64,000 nt of DNA, from positions 1,048,558 through 1,112,557 of the forward strand of contig NW_006496119.1 of NCBI RefSeq assembly GCF_000471905.2. Direction: 5' to 3'. Below the pieces are notes generated by a model, which had not been told where the DNA came from, did not search any database, and was given only the letters and a program-made list of their open reading frames with translations. Each line of letters opens with the position of its first letter. Within the stretch, counting starts at the first letter, position 1. Shown piece after piece: positions 46,165 through 56,220 of the stretch. Position numbers and translations under genes: made by a program. Source of the stretch: Amborella trichopoda (Eukaryota > Streptophyta > Magnoliopsida > Amborellales > Amborellaceae).

Positions 46165-49100
46165 TGACTATATGATGTGATAGGGCATCTATCGAAACTT
46201 CCAACTCTTCTCAGTATCTACGACGCCCTCATGATCTCGAAAGATTACCAGATGGCTTTGGTTCAAGCTCTCTCTAACCCAGAAGTCTACGAAACCGAAG
46301 TAGAACCTATTGAGGTCAGTTATCGTGGCCTTCTTCTTGATGCAAGAATCTATCTTCTCACGACGGCGCAAGATCGACTCTTCCAAGAGGACTAGCCTGC
46401 TACTCTCTTCCTCATGATTTAGCACCCCCAACTGCCAGCTCCCCAACTCATTTAGAGTTTCATTAAAATGGGAAAGCAGTTCTGGTGCACTCCCAGCTAC
46501 AGTGGTCGCAGTAAATTCCTTCAGCCTTGCCAAAGCTTAGCCTAGCTTGTTGAAAGACAACTCCCTTAAGCCTTGAAGGCTTGCTCGAAGCATGCCTGCA
46601 ATCATGTTAGAAACCCAGCTAAAAATGGGCCAAGATGGCACGTCTGAGATTACTACTGCAGAAGAAGCCTCAACATGCCCAGGTTCTTCAAGGTCAGGCT
46701 CCCTGCAAACCTATTCCCCTTGCTCTTCATCTGCCACTTCGGCATTAGCAAGTTCAAGAACTGCCTCTTCCCCAGCCAATACAGCCCTAGCCATGACTTT
46801 TTCCATTTGGCTTGCACCTTCAACAGCCAGAACCTCGGCCACGAAGAGCTCAACCCAATCATCTTCACAACCTGTGTCCACAGAGGCAGCAACCCCTTGG
46901 TGCCTAGGCTCATCATCAACTACGAGCTCTTCTTCTTGAGTCATAGTCCCTGCCTCGGTCAAGGCACTGAGCTCCTGATGCACGGAGACCACATCAACAT
47001 CAAAATCCCTTCCTGGAGCAGTTTTTCGGGACCTAACCCATCCGAGCTGTCTCCGACTCAAGGACTGCCCCTGTCTTTACCGCCACAAGATCTAGAGTCA
47101 CCTCCCGATCAGAAGAAATGACAATGGACTCAGAGCGGCCGAAGTCGTCTTCCTCAGTCTCGAAAGAAAAAGAAGACAATTTTAGGGAAGCAGAAGGTGG
47201 TTTCGAGAGCACAAAGGGTGATACTAGGGGAGTTCCTAAAAGATCAAAAGAGGAAGAGCTACTTCCTGGTTCTGACATCATAGGAAGGTTGGCACTCTTG
47301 CACCTCTTAGTACGCCGACTAACTAAAGACGGTTCACAAGTATCAGTAGCGGTTGAGCGCTTTCTTTTCTTCCCCCTGCAAGAGTAGGAGTGGCCGCTTC
47401 AGATCCAGCTCCTTGAGAAGGCTTTCCAGTTAAATTACTGTGGGGACCACTTTCAATTAGGGAGTTCAAGTCCTATGGGGGACACTTTTCATAATTAGGG
47501 ACTTACTGCCCCTCATCCCACTCGAAGATGGAACTAAGATTATCAAAGAGACTCCCAGTCCTCATCTTCATTGCAATAAATTTTAATGAGGCCTCATCAG
47601 CTGCTATCTTGCGTGAAAGCCCTAAAGCTCGCCAGTAAGAGGGTTAATCTAATACAAATACCGCCTCAGAAGTAGGAGCATCCACCAGTCTCTTTTACCT
47701 GGTATCCTGACACCAATTACCATTCGCCCCTTTCCAAGGGTGATCTTTATCCCAATATCTCTTGATGGTGATTCTCCACCAGTTCACATAGGCCTTGGTC
47801 GTTCGGACCCTCCTGCCAAAGTGAGGTAATACATATTTGCTGGTTTCTGTCATCTCTAGACACATAGACCAAGCGGTCTGTATATGCTCTAGCATCCAGC
47901 ACTCACGAAAAGTTCCAAACTCTTCTGTTTTCCCCTTGTTCACCTTACTCCAGTGCTTTTCGAAAAACACCAAGAAGAGGCTTGATCAAGCCCGTGCTGA
48001 CAGGTGAAGCAGTGAGGGATATACCCCTCTAACCTAGCATTGTACGGAGTTCGATAAGGTAGAACTCCCCCTGCTCAGAATGAACATGAGCTCCTTAATG
48101 GTTGTTTGAGCGCCGTCTAGCTCCTTCCCTAACTCATTAATGAAAGCACGATCAGTGAAGCTCCCACCAGGGAACGGGACCCACCTTATGTTCAAAGAGT
48201 CATTCCCAAATAGACCCCGAGCCTCCCCTGGGGTATGAAAGATAGCCCTCTGGTTGGTAATCCTCATCAAGAATGGCCACATTTTATCTCATACGAACTG
48301 ATGCTTGACATAGGTGTCCCGAAAATAGGCCCTTAGCCACCCATACATCGGGAATGGAGTTTTAAAATCCCCGCAAAATGCCTCTCCTCCTACGATGCCA
48401 TTCCCTCCTTCTTTGCCCTTGTATCCACAGGAGATGGCCGCTAAGCCATGGTAAATGTTACACAAGACTGGCTGAGCAAGGGCATACTCATGCCTTCGGC
48501 CCATGTCGCATGCCACATACAGTACGCCTGAACAAAGGTCGTCCCCCCATCCTGGGAGTATGAATTTTCACAAAAATAAGGCCAAATACACGGCCAAGAA
48601 GACACGGTCATCGTTGGTCTCAAGTTGATATGAAGGAGGCGTTTCCTTTGCAACTGCCTTCCCTTTCCCTTTCGGAGTGCCCTGACCACCTTCGGGATAA
48701 TCCCCACAAAATAATTTCACCCATTCTTTGAAGGTGACCCTGCCATTGCTAGATTGGGCAGTGATCCACTGGTAGGCCTCGAAGATTTTTTGAAGACAGA
48801 CAGGCGGCTCTTCATCTCCCAAGTTAACACCACAGAAGATGACCGAGTTCGAGGGCACGAACTCATCATACATAGCCCCAATCATCGGGAGACCTCCAAT
48901 AAAATGAAGATCTAGTAAAGAGATTCCTGCTTCTCCATGTCCAAGAAGCCAAGTATTACTAACATGGCTCCACGTCTACAGTAACACCTTTACTATGTTG
49001 GAGCAACAGTCATAGTAGCTGCCCGAACACTGGACCAATACTAATAGTGAAGCACGTTCAAGAGTACTTCTGTACGACCCCAATACCTTGGTAGTCTAAG

Positions 49101-49445
49101 AAGAGTATCCCTTGGACTGACCACATTAGTAGTCCCTTTGTTCTGTACCATCCGTTACCCTAAGGTAGGTAAGTTCTCCTTGGAAGCTATGTTCCTAGGC
49201 ATGCAATGAAGAATTGCCACCCCTTCTTTAGTATTGAAGTTGTCGTCATTGTCCTCACATACTTCGAAACAAATAGGGTCAGAAATGACAGTGACACTGA
49301 GGGGCCACTCTGGTTCACATACTGGACGGGTCAGCCAAACGGGCTCACCCCTTGATAAAACCTCTCTTGTAAAATCACAGGCGTCGATTTTTCCCTCCCT
49401 TGGAAGCCTCTTCACATCAAGAATTTGGTAAGAAGAACCAACCAT
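46165..49445 (-). pseudogene. antisense ORF with plant mobile domain (PMD, aminotransferase-like)
   Basis: A broken reading frame of about 1,090 codons, opposite to the T element. From 49445: an N-terminal segment (to 49155), then frame 0 with LGHGEAGISLLDLHFIGGLP, MIGAMYDEFVPSN (48940-48860), FEAYQWIT, VTFKEWVKLFCGDYP, DDRVFLAVYLALFL, then VACDMGRRHEYALAQPVLCN, IYHGLAAISCG, PMYGWLRAYF (48520-48310), WPFLMRI.., CWMLEHIQTAWSMC, and FGRRVRTTKAYVNWW (47900-47760). This order is that of the PMD family, found in host proteins such as MAIN-like proteins and in extra ORFs of plant Ty3/gypsy elements. The C-terminal third (47280-46189) is acidic and Ser-rich and ends with a predicted helix/coiled coil (LSHFNETLNELG, LLEESILRRREKID). 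Stops at about 49155, 48568, 48289, 48034 and 47695 and frame changes near 49150 and 47700-47060 break it. Function of PMD in elements is unknown. Confidence 0.8.
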
Positions 49446-49494
49446 TATAAAGGGCTTAGTGGTTTACGTTCAAAAGTTGTTAAGGCACTAGATC

Positions 49495-49700
49495 AGTGCC
49501 AACTGATTTTCCCAACACTTAATGCCGGTTATGTTTCCCAATACTTAGTGCCGACTGTGTCTGCTAACCCTTAGCGCTGACTGCGGCTGCTAATGCTCAG
49601 CACCAGTTGCGTGCCAACGACTAGCGTCGGTTGAGATTATCAATGCACAATGCAGGTTGTCCTTCAAAGGCCTTCGCCGGCTGTGATCAAATCTCTCACA
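49495..49700 (+). repeat. 26 bp array (CTTAGYGCCGACTGTGT) in outer U3
   Basis: Six to seven units; AGYGCC anchors at 49521, 49547, 49573, 49599 and 49623 give a 24-26 bp step. The unit at 49544-49565 is the same, with one difference, as 15331-15352 in the hairpin array of LTR 2. A related, less regular array is in LTR 4 at 26010-26180. Confidence 0.82.
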
Positions 49701-50351
49701 TGTGCCACGAATCCTAGTTGTGACACCTTGAACTCAGCTGTGCCGACTGACAACTGTCGCCATGTCCTTCAGCGTTGTCTTACACACGAGCGAATGCCAA
49801 CCGTCACCATGTCGCGGTTTTCCACATGACACAGGAACGAGGTAACCGTACACCTTCCCTACGACGGTTCACCTCCCGCAACCGTACACCTTCCTTGCGA
49901 CGGTCTGCCTTCAGCAAACATTCACTTTCTTGGTCCTTTCAGTTTCTGCCATAACTCCCCTTCCGTTCTCAAAAAGCCTCTACAACACCGCCAATAATGT
50001 TGGGAAGTCACCAAAACTCCCCTTAAAACTCCCAAGACTTGCAAAAAGGCCTACCACTACACTTTCGGCTTCTTCCACCTTCAAAATACCCACGCCAGAG
50101 TGCTTCTGTTTCCCAGAAAGCCCCCTGTGCTAACCGAAAAACTCCTGCAAATCCTCGGCGGAGTCTTCCTAGCCAGAAAACCTTTCCTGCAAAAGCCTTT
50201 GCTTACTGAAACCTTCCTGGAAAGGTTTCTTGAATCTCCCTTGCCGGAATCTCCCTTGTCACTTTTCGAAAATTCAATCGATCACCCTCTCCTCACTGTT
50301 AAAGAAAATTTTTGTTTAAGTTTTTACATTCGCTGAGAAGTGAGGGAAAAC

Positions 50352-50373
50352 GGGGTCTTACCCCCCTTATGTA
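50352..50373 (-). promoter_or_regulatory. candidate antisense promoter in LTR 5
   Basis: Minus strand ACATAAGGGGGG followed by TAAGACCCCG, the counterpart of TATAAAAGGGGG..ACCCC at 26951 in LTR 4. It lies about 910 bp upstream of the first ATG of the antisense PMD frame. The stretch between (49800-50340) on minus is T/G-rich and leader-like. Inferred only; the TATA is weakened here. Confidence 0.4.
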
Positions 50374-53300
50374 GCCTGCACTGCCCTCAAACACCCCTCA
50401 CAAACTGGGAATCCCAGTCGCATCCAAGGAAAGCCGAACGACAATGAAACGGGTCAAGCTCGGATCATGACTCAAGTATTAATCCATGCCCAGCATCAGT
50501 TGGCTTGGCACTGGGTGAATTCTAAAAGACCCTAGTTCCGGTTGACTTGGCGCTGGGTTAATTTCCAACTACCTTAGTGTTGGTTTACTTAGCGCCAATT
50601 GTGTTCAAATGATGTCACCGCTCATTCACAGCGTCAGCTGAGTTTTAGCAACCCAGCACCAATTGTGTTTTTTAACTCAATGCCTGTTGAACACTCACAA
50701 GAAATAATTGTTGCAACACCTGGCGCTGGCGGTATTTCAAACCGTTTATTGTCACCTATTTCCAGCTGAAGCCTTGTGCGCCCTGCCATCCCCGTTGGAG
50801 TTATACCCAGGCCGTTGCACCCAAGCCGTGACCTAAGTCACGAGCACGCCATTATCCCTCATCCCTTAGTAGGAGTCACACCCATACTGCAGCCCATCAT
50901 CCTCAGTGGAGTTAGGGTTATTCTTACCTCTTCAATTCCCAGTGGGTCTATTTCTCACACGCTATCTTATCCCCAGGGAGTCGGGCTAACTGTCATAAGC
51001 CAATTCCCCATAGAGTCTCATCTTTCACCCCACAATCCAGTTGTATGACCTTAAACCATAGTGTACGTCTTGGCCGCATGACATTAATCAGTTTTTCACA
51101 GGTCCTGAAGGCATGACCTTAAACATGCCTTCACAAAAAAATGATGAAATAACGAGCATGGTGTATACCTTAATAAGGGAACGCCATGAGTAAAAATGAT
51201 AGATGGGCATGGTCACAAAACCATGAGCAAAAGAGTTCCGTGAATAAAAAACTAAGCACCATTAAAACTTGAAAGAGCATCGTGAGTAAAAATGGAAGAA
51301 TAAGGGTGGACATGGTTGAAAGGTCATGTGTAAAAGAGCCCCAACTAAGAAAGAAGTTGGTGAAAACTGTCTCTATAGCTTCGCTTCCCAAGTTCAACCG
51401 AAAATCCATAAAAGGACGCTTGAACTAATAAATAGGTTGATGCATAACACGTCTCAACAAGCCTCTTCAGCCCTCACTCAAAGAAAAATCCCTGGTAACA
51501 CAATGCCAGGAATCCAAAAATACGAGCTTCAAGGAAAATATTTTGATAGCCTGAGTCCAGTTGTAAAAGGACTCAAAAAACAAAAGACTCGCCAAGATGG
51601 CAAGACAAGTCTCATCAGGAAGAACATTATTTCCACGAGGTCACAAACACACTCTAGAAACAAACACTACAAAGGCATGAAATTGATAAATACAGGGTGA
51701 AACCTGCCAAAGACTTCAGCACGCCTAGCTGGCAAGCCCAGACCTTTGGGATCGACTAATAAAACTGCCCCCGACTAGACTCGGTAGATGAGACCTATAG
51801 TGGTACTTTGAGCGTCAAAAGAAAACCTGGTGTAGCAGTAAACCACGCTGACCAAAAGCAGACAAATGAACCCAGACCAAATGGGAACAATACCCTTCGA
51901 CATGGCACTCAATTGCCAGACGGGCTTGATTTTGACTGGCGAGGTTTATATAAATCCTCAGCTTCAGAATCACAAACAGTCCGCAAAAGGGTGAGGTCTT
52001 CAACAAGATCCCTCAAAAAATTCTCTTCTCCCCTAAAGTCTCCATGGACGGACCTGCAAACAATGCATCGCTACATATGAGCATCCTCGTTACATCATTA
52101 TCTCCTCCGCGTTCATGTGGTCCTGTGGCTAAAAAGAAAAAAAGTAAAAGCCAAAGGAATTTTTTCGAACAATTGTCCTTTTCGCTTCTATTGAAGCACA
52201 ACATTCAGCAGGGCAAGTTGTTTGAACATATTTTTCAGCACCTTGGTCCCTAAAAGGAAGCAGCTCAATAAAGCCTACAAAATAGTGGAAATTCTAGAAA
52301 GTCTCAAAATGGCTCCAAAACTAGTCAAGATCTTTATAAGCACTCCAAAAGGCTACCTGCCAGATTTCATCATATTCTGACATGTTTAAAGTAGGGAATA
52401 CAAAGAAACAATTTTTGGAAAATTTTCCTCTAGGACCCTGAAACGGACGGACCCAATAACTGGAACTACATTTTTGGTGCATCAAACAATTATGGGATCG
52501 TCATTGGATTCGGCATAATCGAAAACCCGTACGGGTCAAGTTTCAACTTAATTGGGTACACCAAGTAAAAGTTATGAGCAAAAGATTAAAAAGAGGTAGG
52601 CCACACACTATTCTCGTGTGGCTTCGCTACACTAAAACACCATTAAGGTGGTTGTTTGCACAGTCACGGACAGTGATTTTTTGGGCCCATATCTTCGAGC
52701 CGGACCGTGCTCAAATTTTGTGAGCGTGTTTGTCGCGTTGAGATGAGCCTTTCAATATGTGGTGCGCCTCGAGACGACGTCCGAGCAGGGAGAAAAACTA
52801 GAGAGAAGTTGCCGATCTGTGAAGAAGTTACAAAAAATTCAGCAGCGACACACCTCGCTCGATGGACCATATCACGACGCTTGCACAACGGATCGATGTA
52901 AAACCAATTCCATTGTGTTTATATGGTCCAGGGCTATCATTGGTCCAAACGCCGTACATGATGGATGGTCAGATTTCACGCACGAGGCCGATGAAGTGAC
53001 TAAAATTCAAGCCATCAGATTTCAGATTCCAACCAAACGCAAAAGTTGCAAACTCTTCGTTCGAGCTCCAAATCGCATTCCGTTTGTTGCCACACGATCA
53101 TGACAGCATGCTTAGTGCACTACAATGAAAAAATCATAGAAAAATATTAAGAAACGAGCACACTATCGATCCAAAGTTTCCAAGATTCAAGCTAATTTCA
53201 AGTCTCGCGATCGTGGCTCAAAAACGTGATCCATGGCTCGAAGTTGGTATCAAAATGATTGTCATGCCGAGTCCTACAAGAAAACAATAATTTTTCAATT

Positions 53301-53394
53301 AAACGGGCATCCGAATGACTACAGGTCAGCCACAAAAAATCACGTAAGTTCTCGGGCAGCAGCCGAGGCTGTTTTGAAATTCCTCTCTCTCCTT

Positions 53395-53925
53395 CTCTCC
53401 TATTGCAGTCGGTAGAGCCTAACGCAATCTAGATTTCTCTCTCTCCTTCTCTTCTATTGCAGTTGACAAATCATTGCATTGGCTCGATATTTCTCTGTCT
53501 CTCTGTACTGTAATAGTTGATAAAACCTAGCGTTGACTCTATCTCTTTCTCTTGCTTCTCTTCTATCACAACCGGTGCAAGCCTAGCACCGGCTGGGTCT
53601 CTGCCTTTCTTCTCTTCTGGCACAGCCAGTGAAGCCTAGTGCCGACTGCATTTGCTTTCTTCTGTTGTGGCACAGTCGGTGAAATCTAGCGTTGACTGCT
53701 TTTTCTTTCTTCTCTTCTGGCACAGTTGGTGAAGCCTAGCGTGGACTTCGTTTTCTCTCTTTTATTCTGGTACGGTCGGTGAAGCCTAGTTCCGACTACA
53801 TCTTCTCTCTCTTCTCATTTGTATAACACAATCGGTAAAGCCTAACGTTGACTATGTTTTCTCTCTCTTCCTTCTAACACAGTTGGCAAAGCCAAGCGTT
53901 GACTGCGTCTTCCTTCCCCCTCTCT
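53395..53925 (+). repeat. tandem hairpin array in LTR 5
   Basis: About ten units of 53-55 bp with the dyad CACAGTCGG - TGAAGCCTAG - CGCCGACTG and variants. Clear stem: CCGGTGC (53572-53578) with GCACCGG (53586-53592). Others: CACAGTTGG..CGTTGACTGCG, CACAGCCAG..GCCGACTGC. Units are closer to LTR 2 than to LTR 4. Confidence 0.83.
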
Positions 53926-54690
53926 CTTTTATTCTCTCACGTTTCATACCCTTCTCTTCCTTTCTTCTCCCTCCTTTCTTCTGTTCCCTTCTTATCTTAT
54001 TTCATTTCCTATTCTTTCCTCATAATCATCATTTTGTTATTCTTTCATTCGACTACTAGGGATTGAGGTTAGCCTCTCATGGTAGTCTTATCGTTTAGCC
54101 GTAATGTTGTTGTGCCAAGATTACCTGGCCCGCTTTATTGCCACGATAGACTAACCATCGTGCCTAGTTAGTCGGTATTGTTAAGGATGTCTAGTAGTAA
54201 TCTTGTGAGCCAGTCTCAGTTACCGAGCCCATTTTATTACAACGTCAGGCTAATTATTCACCAGCTTAGTCACAGCTCTGATGCTCCCGTTTAGTCGAAT
54301 TCTTCTCTCTCCCATCTTTCTTCTCTTATTTTTCTTTTTGAATGCATATGCTTATGTATGTTCACCAAAGAGGAAAAGGGTGAGGTTTGACCCACCTGTC
54401 TTATAACCATATGTGTGTGATTGCAGAAACCATAACAATACAAGCCAAGGGAAGCGATTTCGAACCAATTTTATTACTAGGGGGCTTTCTTCGTGATCTA
54501 AGATGGTGGTCATGCGAGCCCGCCCAAGTAAGTCTCGAACCCACCTTAAATTCGACTCTCACCGGTTGGTAACACCTGCCCTCGTTCTCGAACGAGGTTC
54601 ATGAGAGGGCAATCTAAAAAAACGTCCCTGGTCTTCCCTCGAAACCAGAGACGCGTGCCGCCCGATTCCCAAACCGGTCATTCTTCTTTG
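53926..54690 (+). other. U5 part of LTR 5 after the array
   Basis: CT-rich (53905-54030), then blocks shared with LTR 4 (33545-34150) and LTR 6 (62700-63190): GATTGAGGTTAGC, CTGGCCCGCTTTATTGCC, TGTGTGATTGCAG, GGGGGCTTTCTTCGTGATC. No gene. Near 54675 the sequence jumps past the terminus. Confidence 0.7.
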
Positions 54691-56220
54691 GCTAGTTGTT
54701 TTCCTTTACTATTTTTTTTCACGCATCACATGGATGCTGAGTTTCTTAATCCATTTATCTGAATCGGGGATTTTCTGGTCCCCACATTCGTGAGAGTTCC
54801 CCAAGAACATGTTCCTCGAACTTCGTTCGCAACCATCCTTTTGAGCAAAGACCTAGTGTTTACCTCCCAGGTCTTGACCTGGATTGTCGAGAGAAGGGAC
54901 TTAAAGGTCCCTAAATTCCCATCTTCATGCCCTGGTGGAACTTCCACCAAGGCACTCTGCATTAGTAGCACATATGTTGGCACTCACATGTTGCACCCTC
55001 TCACCAGCAAGTCACTTGTCAGTCACATTGCTGAGGTAAATCGGAAGGCTGCTCAGTCTCTTTCTGCAAAAGGCCAGCAAGTTGTCGTTGTTTCTATGGG
55101 TCACGGTAAGGCTCCCCCCACATTCTTACACTATCACGAGTCTCTATTATTAGAGGCTCAACACATCGAGACAGAGACTTTGGGGCCTCCACCTCTAGCG
55201 CACGCTATAAGCCTCGTGGATCATCCACTAGAGCCACACCTCGAGGCAACCCTTATGTTACTTCGAGTCAACATCCAGGATCAGGCCTCCTATGGTCTGG
55301 TCTTGCACATGTTGTGCAATTGCATCCCATCACTTGAGGCAATGCCATCGCTGCGTCAACCCCGAGTACACAGAAGACGACTCCCTCGTCCTCCTACTCA
55401 GCACACACTAGCGCACCCTGTAAGGGGCAGACTTCCACCGGTTCTCTTACAAACACCTCGTGTTCCTTGGCCCCTTAAGGCCAGACCACTTGCTCGAGCC
55501 CAGGCTGACCCCCAAGTCACCTGTGATCCTTCTTTGAGGGATGTACACGCGTCGTCGTCACAGATAACCCCACGCTCTCGACTCAGGCATCATCACGAGT
55601 CAACCCTTCTCATGCCTGCCCCTCCTCCTTTGGGCAAGCACCTTCTGCCTCGGTACTCGAAGACCTTCCTCAAGAGTACCTTCTTGAACCGGCCGTGTCA
55701 TCTTGGTCATGCCACTGGAGTGCATAAGAGAGTTCGAGGCAAATACTTGATGAGGAATCAAGTCCTTCATCTTCCTCGACCCAGGATGACCCCAATTCCT
55801 GGCCCACACCCGTTGCTTCACCTAACGGAAAGAGCTATTTCTTACGCAAGAAGGGCCGACCAGCCGCAGTCTCGATCGCAGTTCTAACATGAGGTCCATC
55901 AAAACCTCAGAGCTGAATGCGATAGAGGTCTATAAATTTTGACTAGGAAAGCAACCAAGATGATTGGGGCAACCAGCTTTCACTTGAACCCCTTCCACCC
56001 TCTTTAGATGATAAGACCTGAAGAATAATTCCATGAATTCTGCACTGTGCTTAGTGTTGTAGAAGATAACCCAACCACTCAGTAGTCATGGTTCTAAGAC
56101 CATCGAGAACCGGTCCTCACGTGATTGACGTACAAGACTCGAGTCCAGTCGGGGTATGCTAACCCCTTGCTAACCGATCTGCCACGTGTGACCCCTCAAG
56201 GTCGGAAGCCCTCAACTGCA
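54691..56220 (+). other. family T 5' leader, copy C
   Basis: Region between LTR 5 and gag C. It carries the 365-codon frame given next, then about 330 bp up to gag with GAGAACCGGTCCTCACG and similar blocks shared with copy A. The primer site is lost in the deletion near 54680, so this copy cannot have started reverse transcription in the normal way. Confidence 0.65.
54790..55887 (+). CDS. possible extra ORF upstream of gag (hypothetical)
   Basis: An open frame of 365 codons, the longest unbroken one in the window, starting with MRVPQEHV. It matches leader D (63321 on) in the first third: TSKSLVSHIAEV/TGKSLVGLIAKV, KAAQSLSAK/KAAQSFSAN, VSMGHGKAPPTFLH/ASMGHRKLPPTFLH, and leader A more weakly. 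After about residue 130 it is Pro/Arg/His-rich, and the conserved frame of copy D (SSYPAHTSTPLKGQ) matches a different frame here (SSYSAHTSAPCKGQ), so the last two thirds may be out of frame. Ogre elements carry an extra ORF of unknown function before gag; this is the natural comparison. It could also be non-coding leader that happens to be open. No domain recognised. Confidence 0.4.
   Translation: MRVPQEHVPRTSFATILLSKDLVFTSQVLTWIVERRDLKVPKFPSSCPGGTSTKALCISSTYVGTHMLHPLTSKSLVSHIAEVNRKAAQSLSAKGQQVVVVSMGHGKAPPTFLHYHESLLLEAQHIETETLGPPPLAHAISLVDHPLEPHLEATLMLLRVNIQDQASYGLVLHMLCNCIPSLEAMPSLRQPRVHRRRLPRPPTQHTLAHPVRGRLPPVLLQTPRVPWPLKARPLARAQADPQVTCDPSLRDVHASSSQITPRSRLRHHHESTLLMPAPPPLGKHLLPRYSKTFLKSTFLNRPCHLGHATGVHKRVRGKYLMRNQVLHLPRPRMTPIPGPHPLLHLTERAISYARRADQPQSRSQF

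Larger units (their letters stand above)
49446..54690 (+). mobile_element. family T LTR 5 (plus), shared between copies B and C
   Basis: Co-linear with LTR 4 (see there) but without most of its arrays. At about 53380 the region with TATA box, start and CT tract is deleted: GAAATT runs straight into the hairpin array. U5 (54380-54660) matches LTR 4 and 6 (GGAAGCGATTTCGAACCA, CGTGATCTAAGATGG). The last ~70 bp with the terminus and the primer site are deleted near 54680. It lies between internal B and leader C and would serve as 3' LTR of one and 5' LTR of the other. The left limit is estimated. Confidence 0.72.

Noticed and set aside
46592-47121. Plus-strand open frames (Ser-rich, 115 and 148 codons)
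   Set aside because: Shadows of the acidic and Ser-rich C-terminal part of the minus-strand PMD frame.
54790-55887. A host gene exon
   Set aside because: The same DNA occurs in two other T leaders next to LTR ends, so it belongs to the element.
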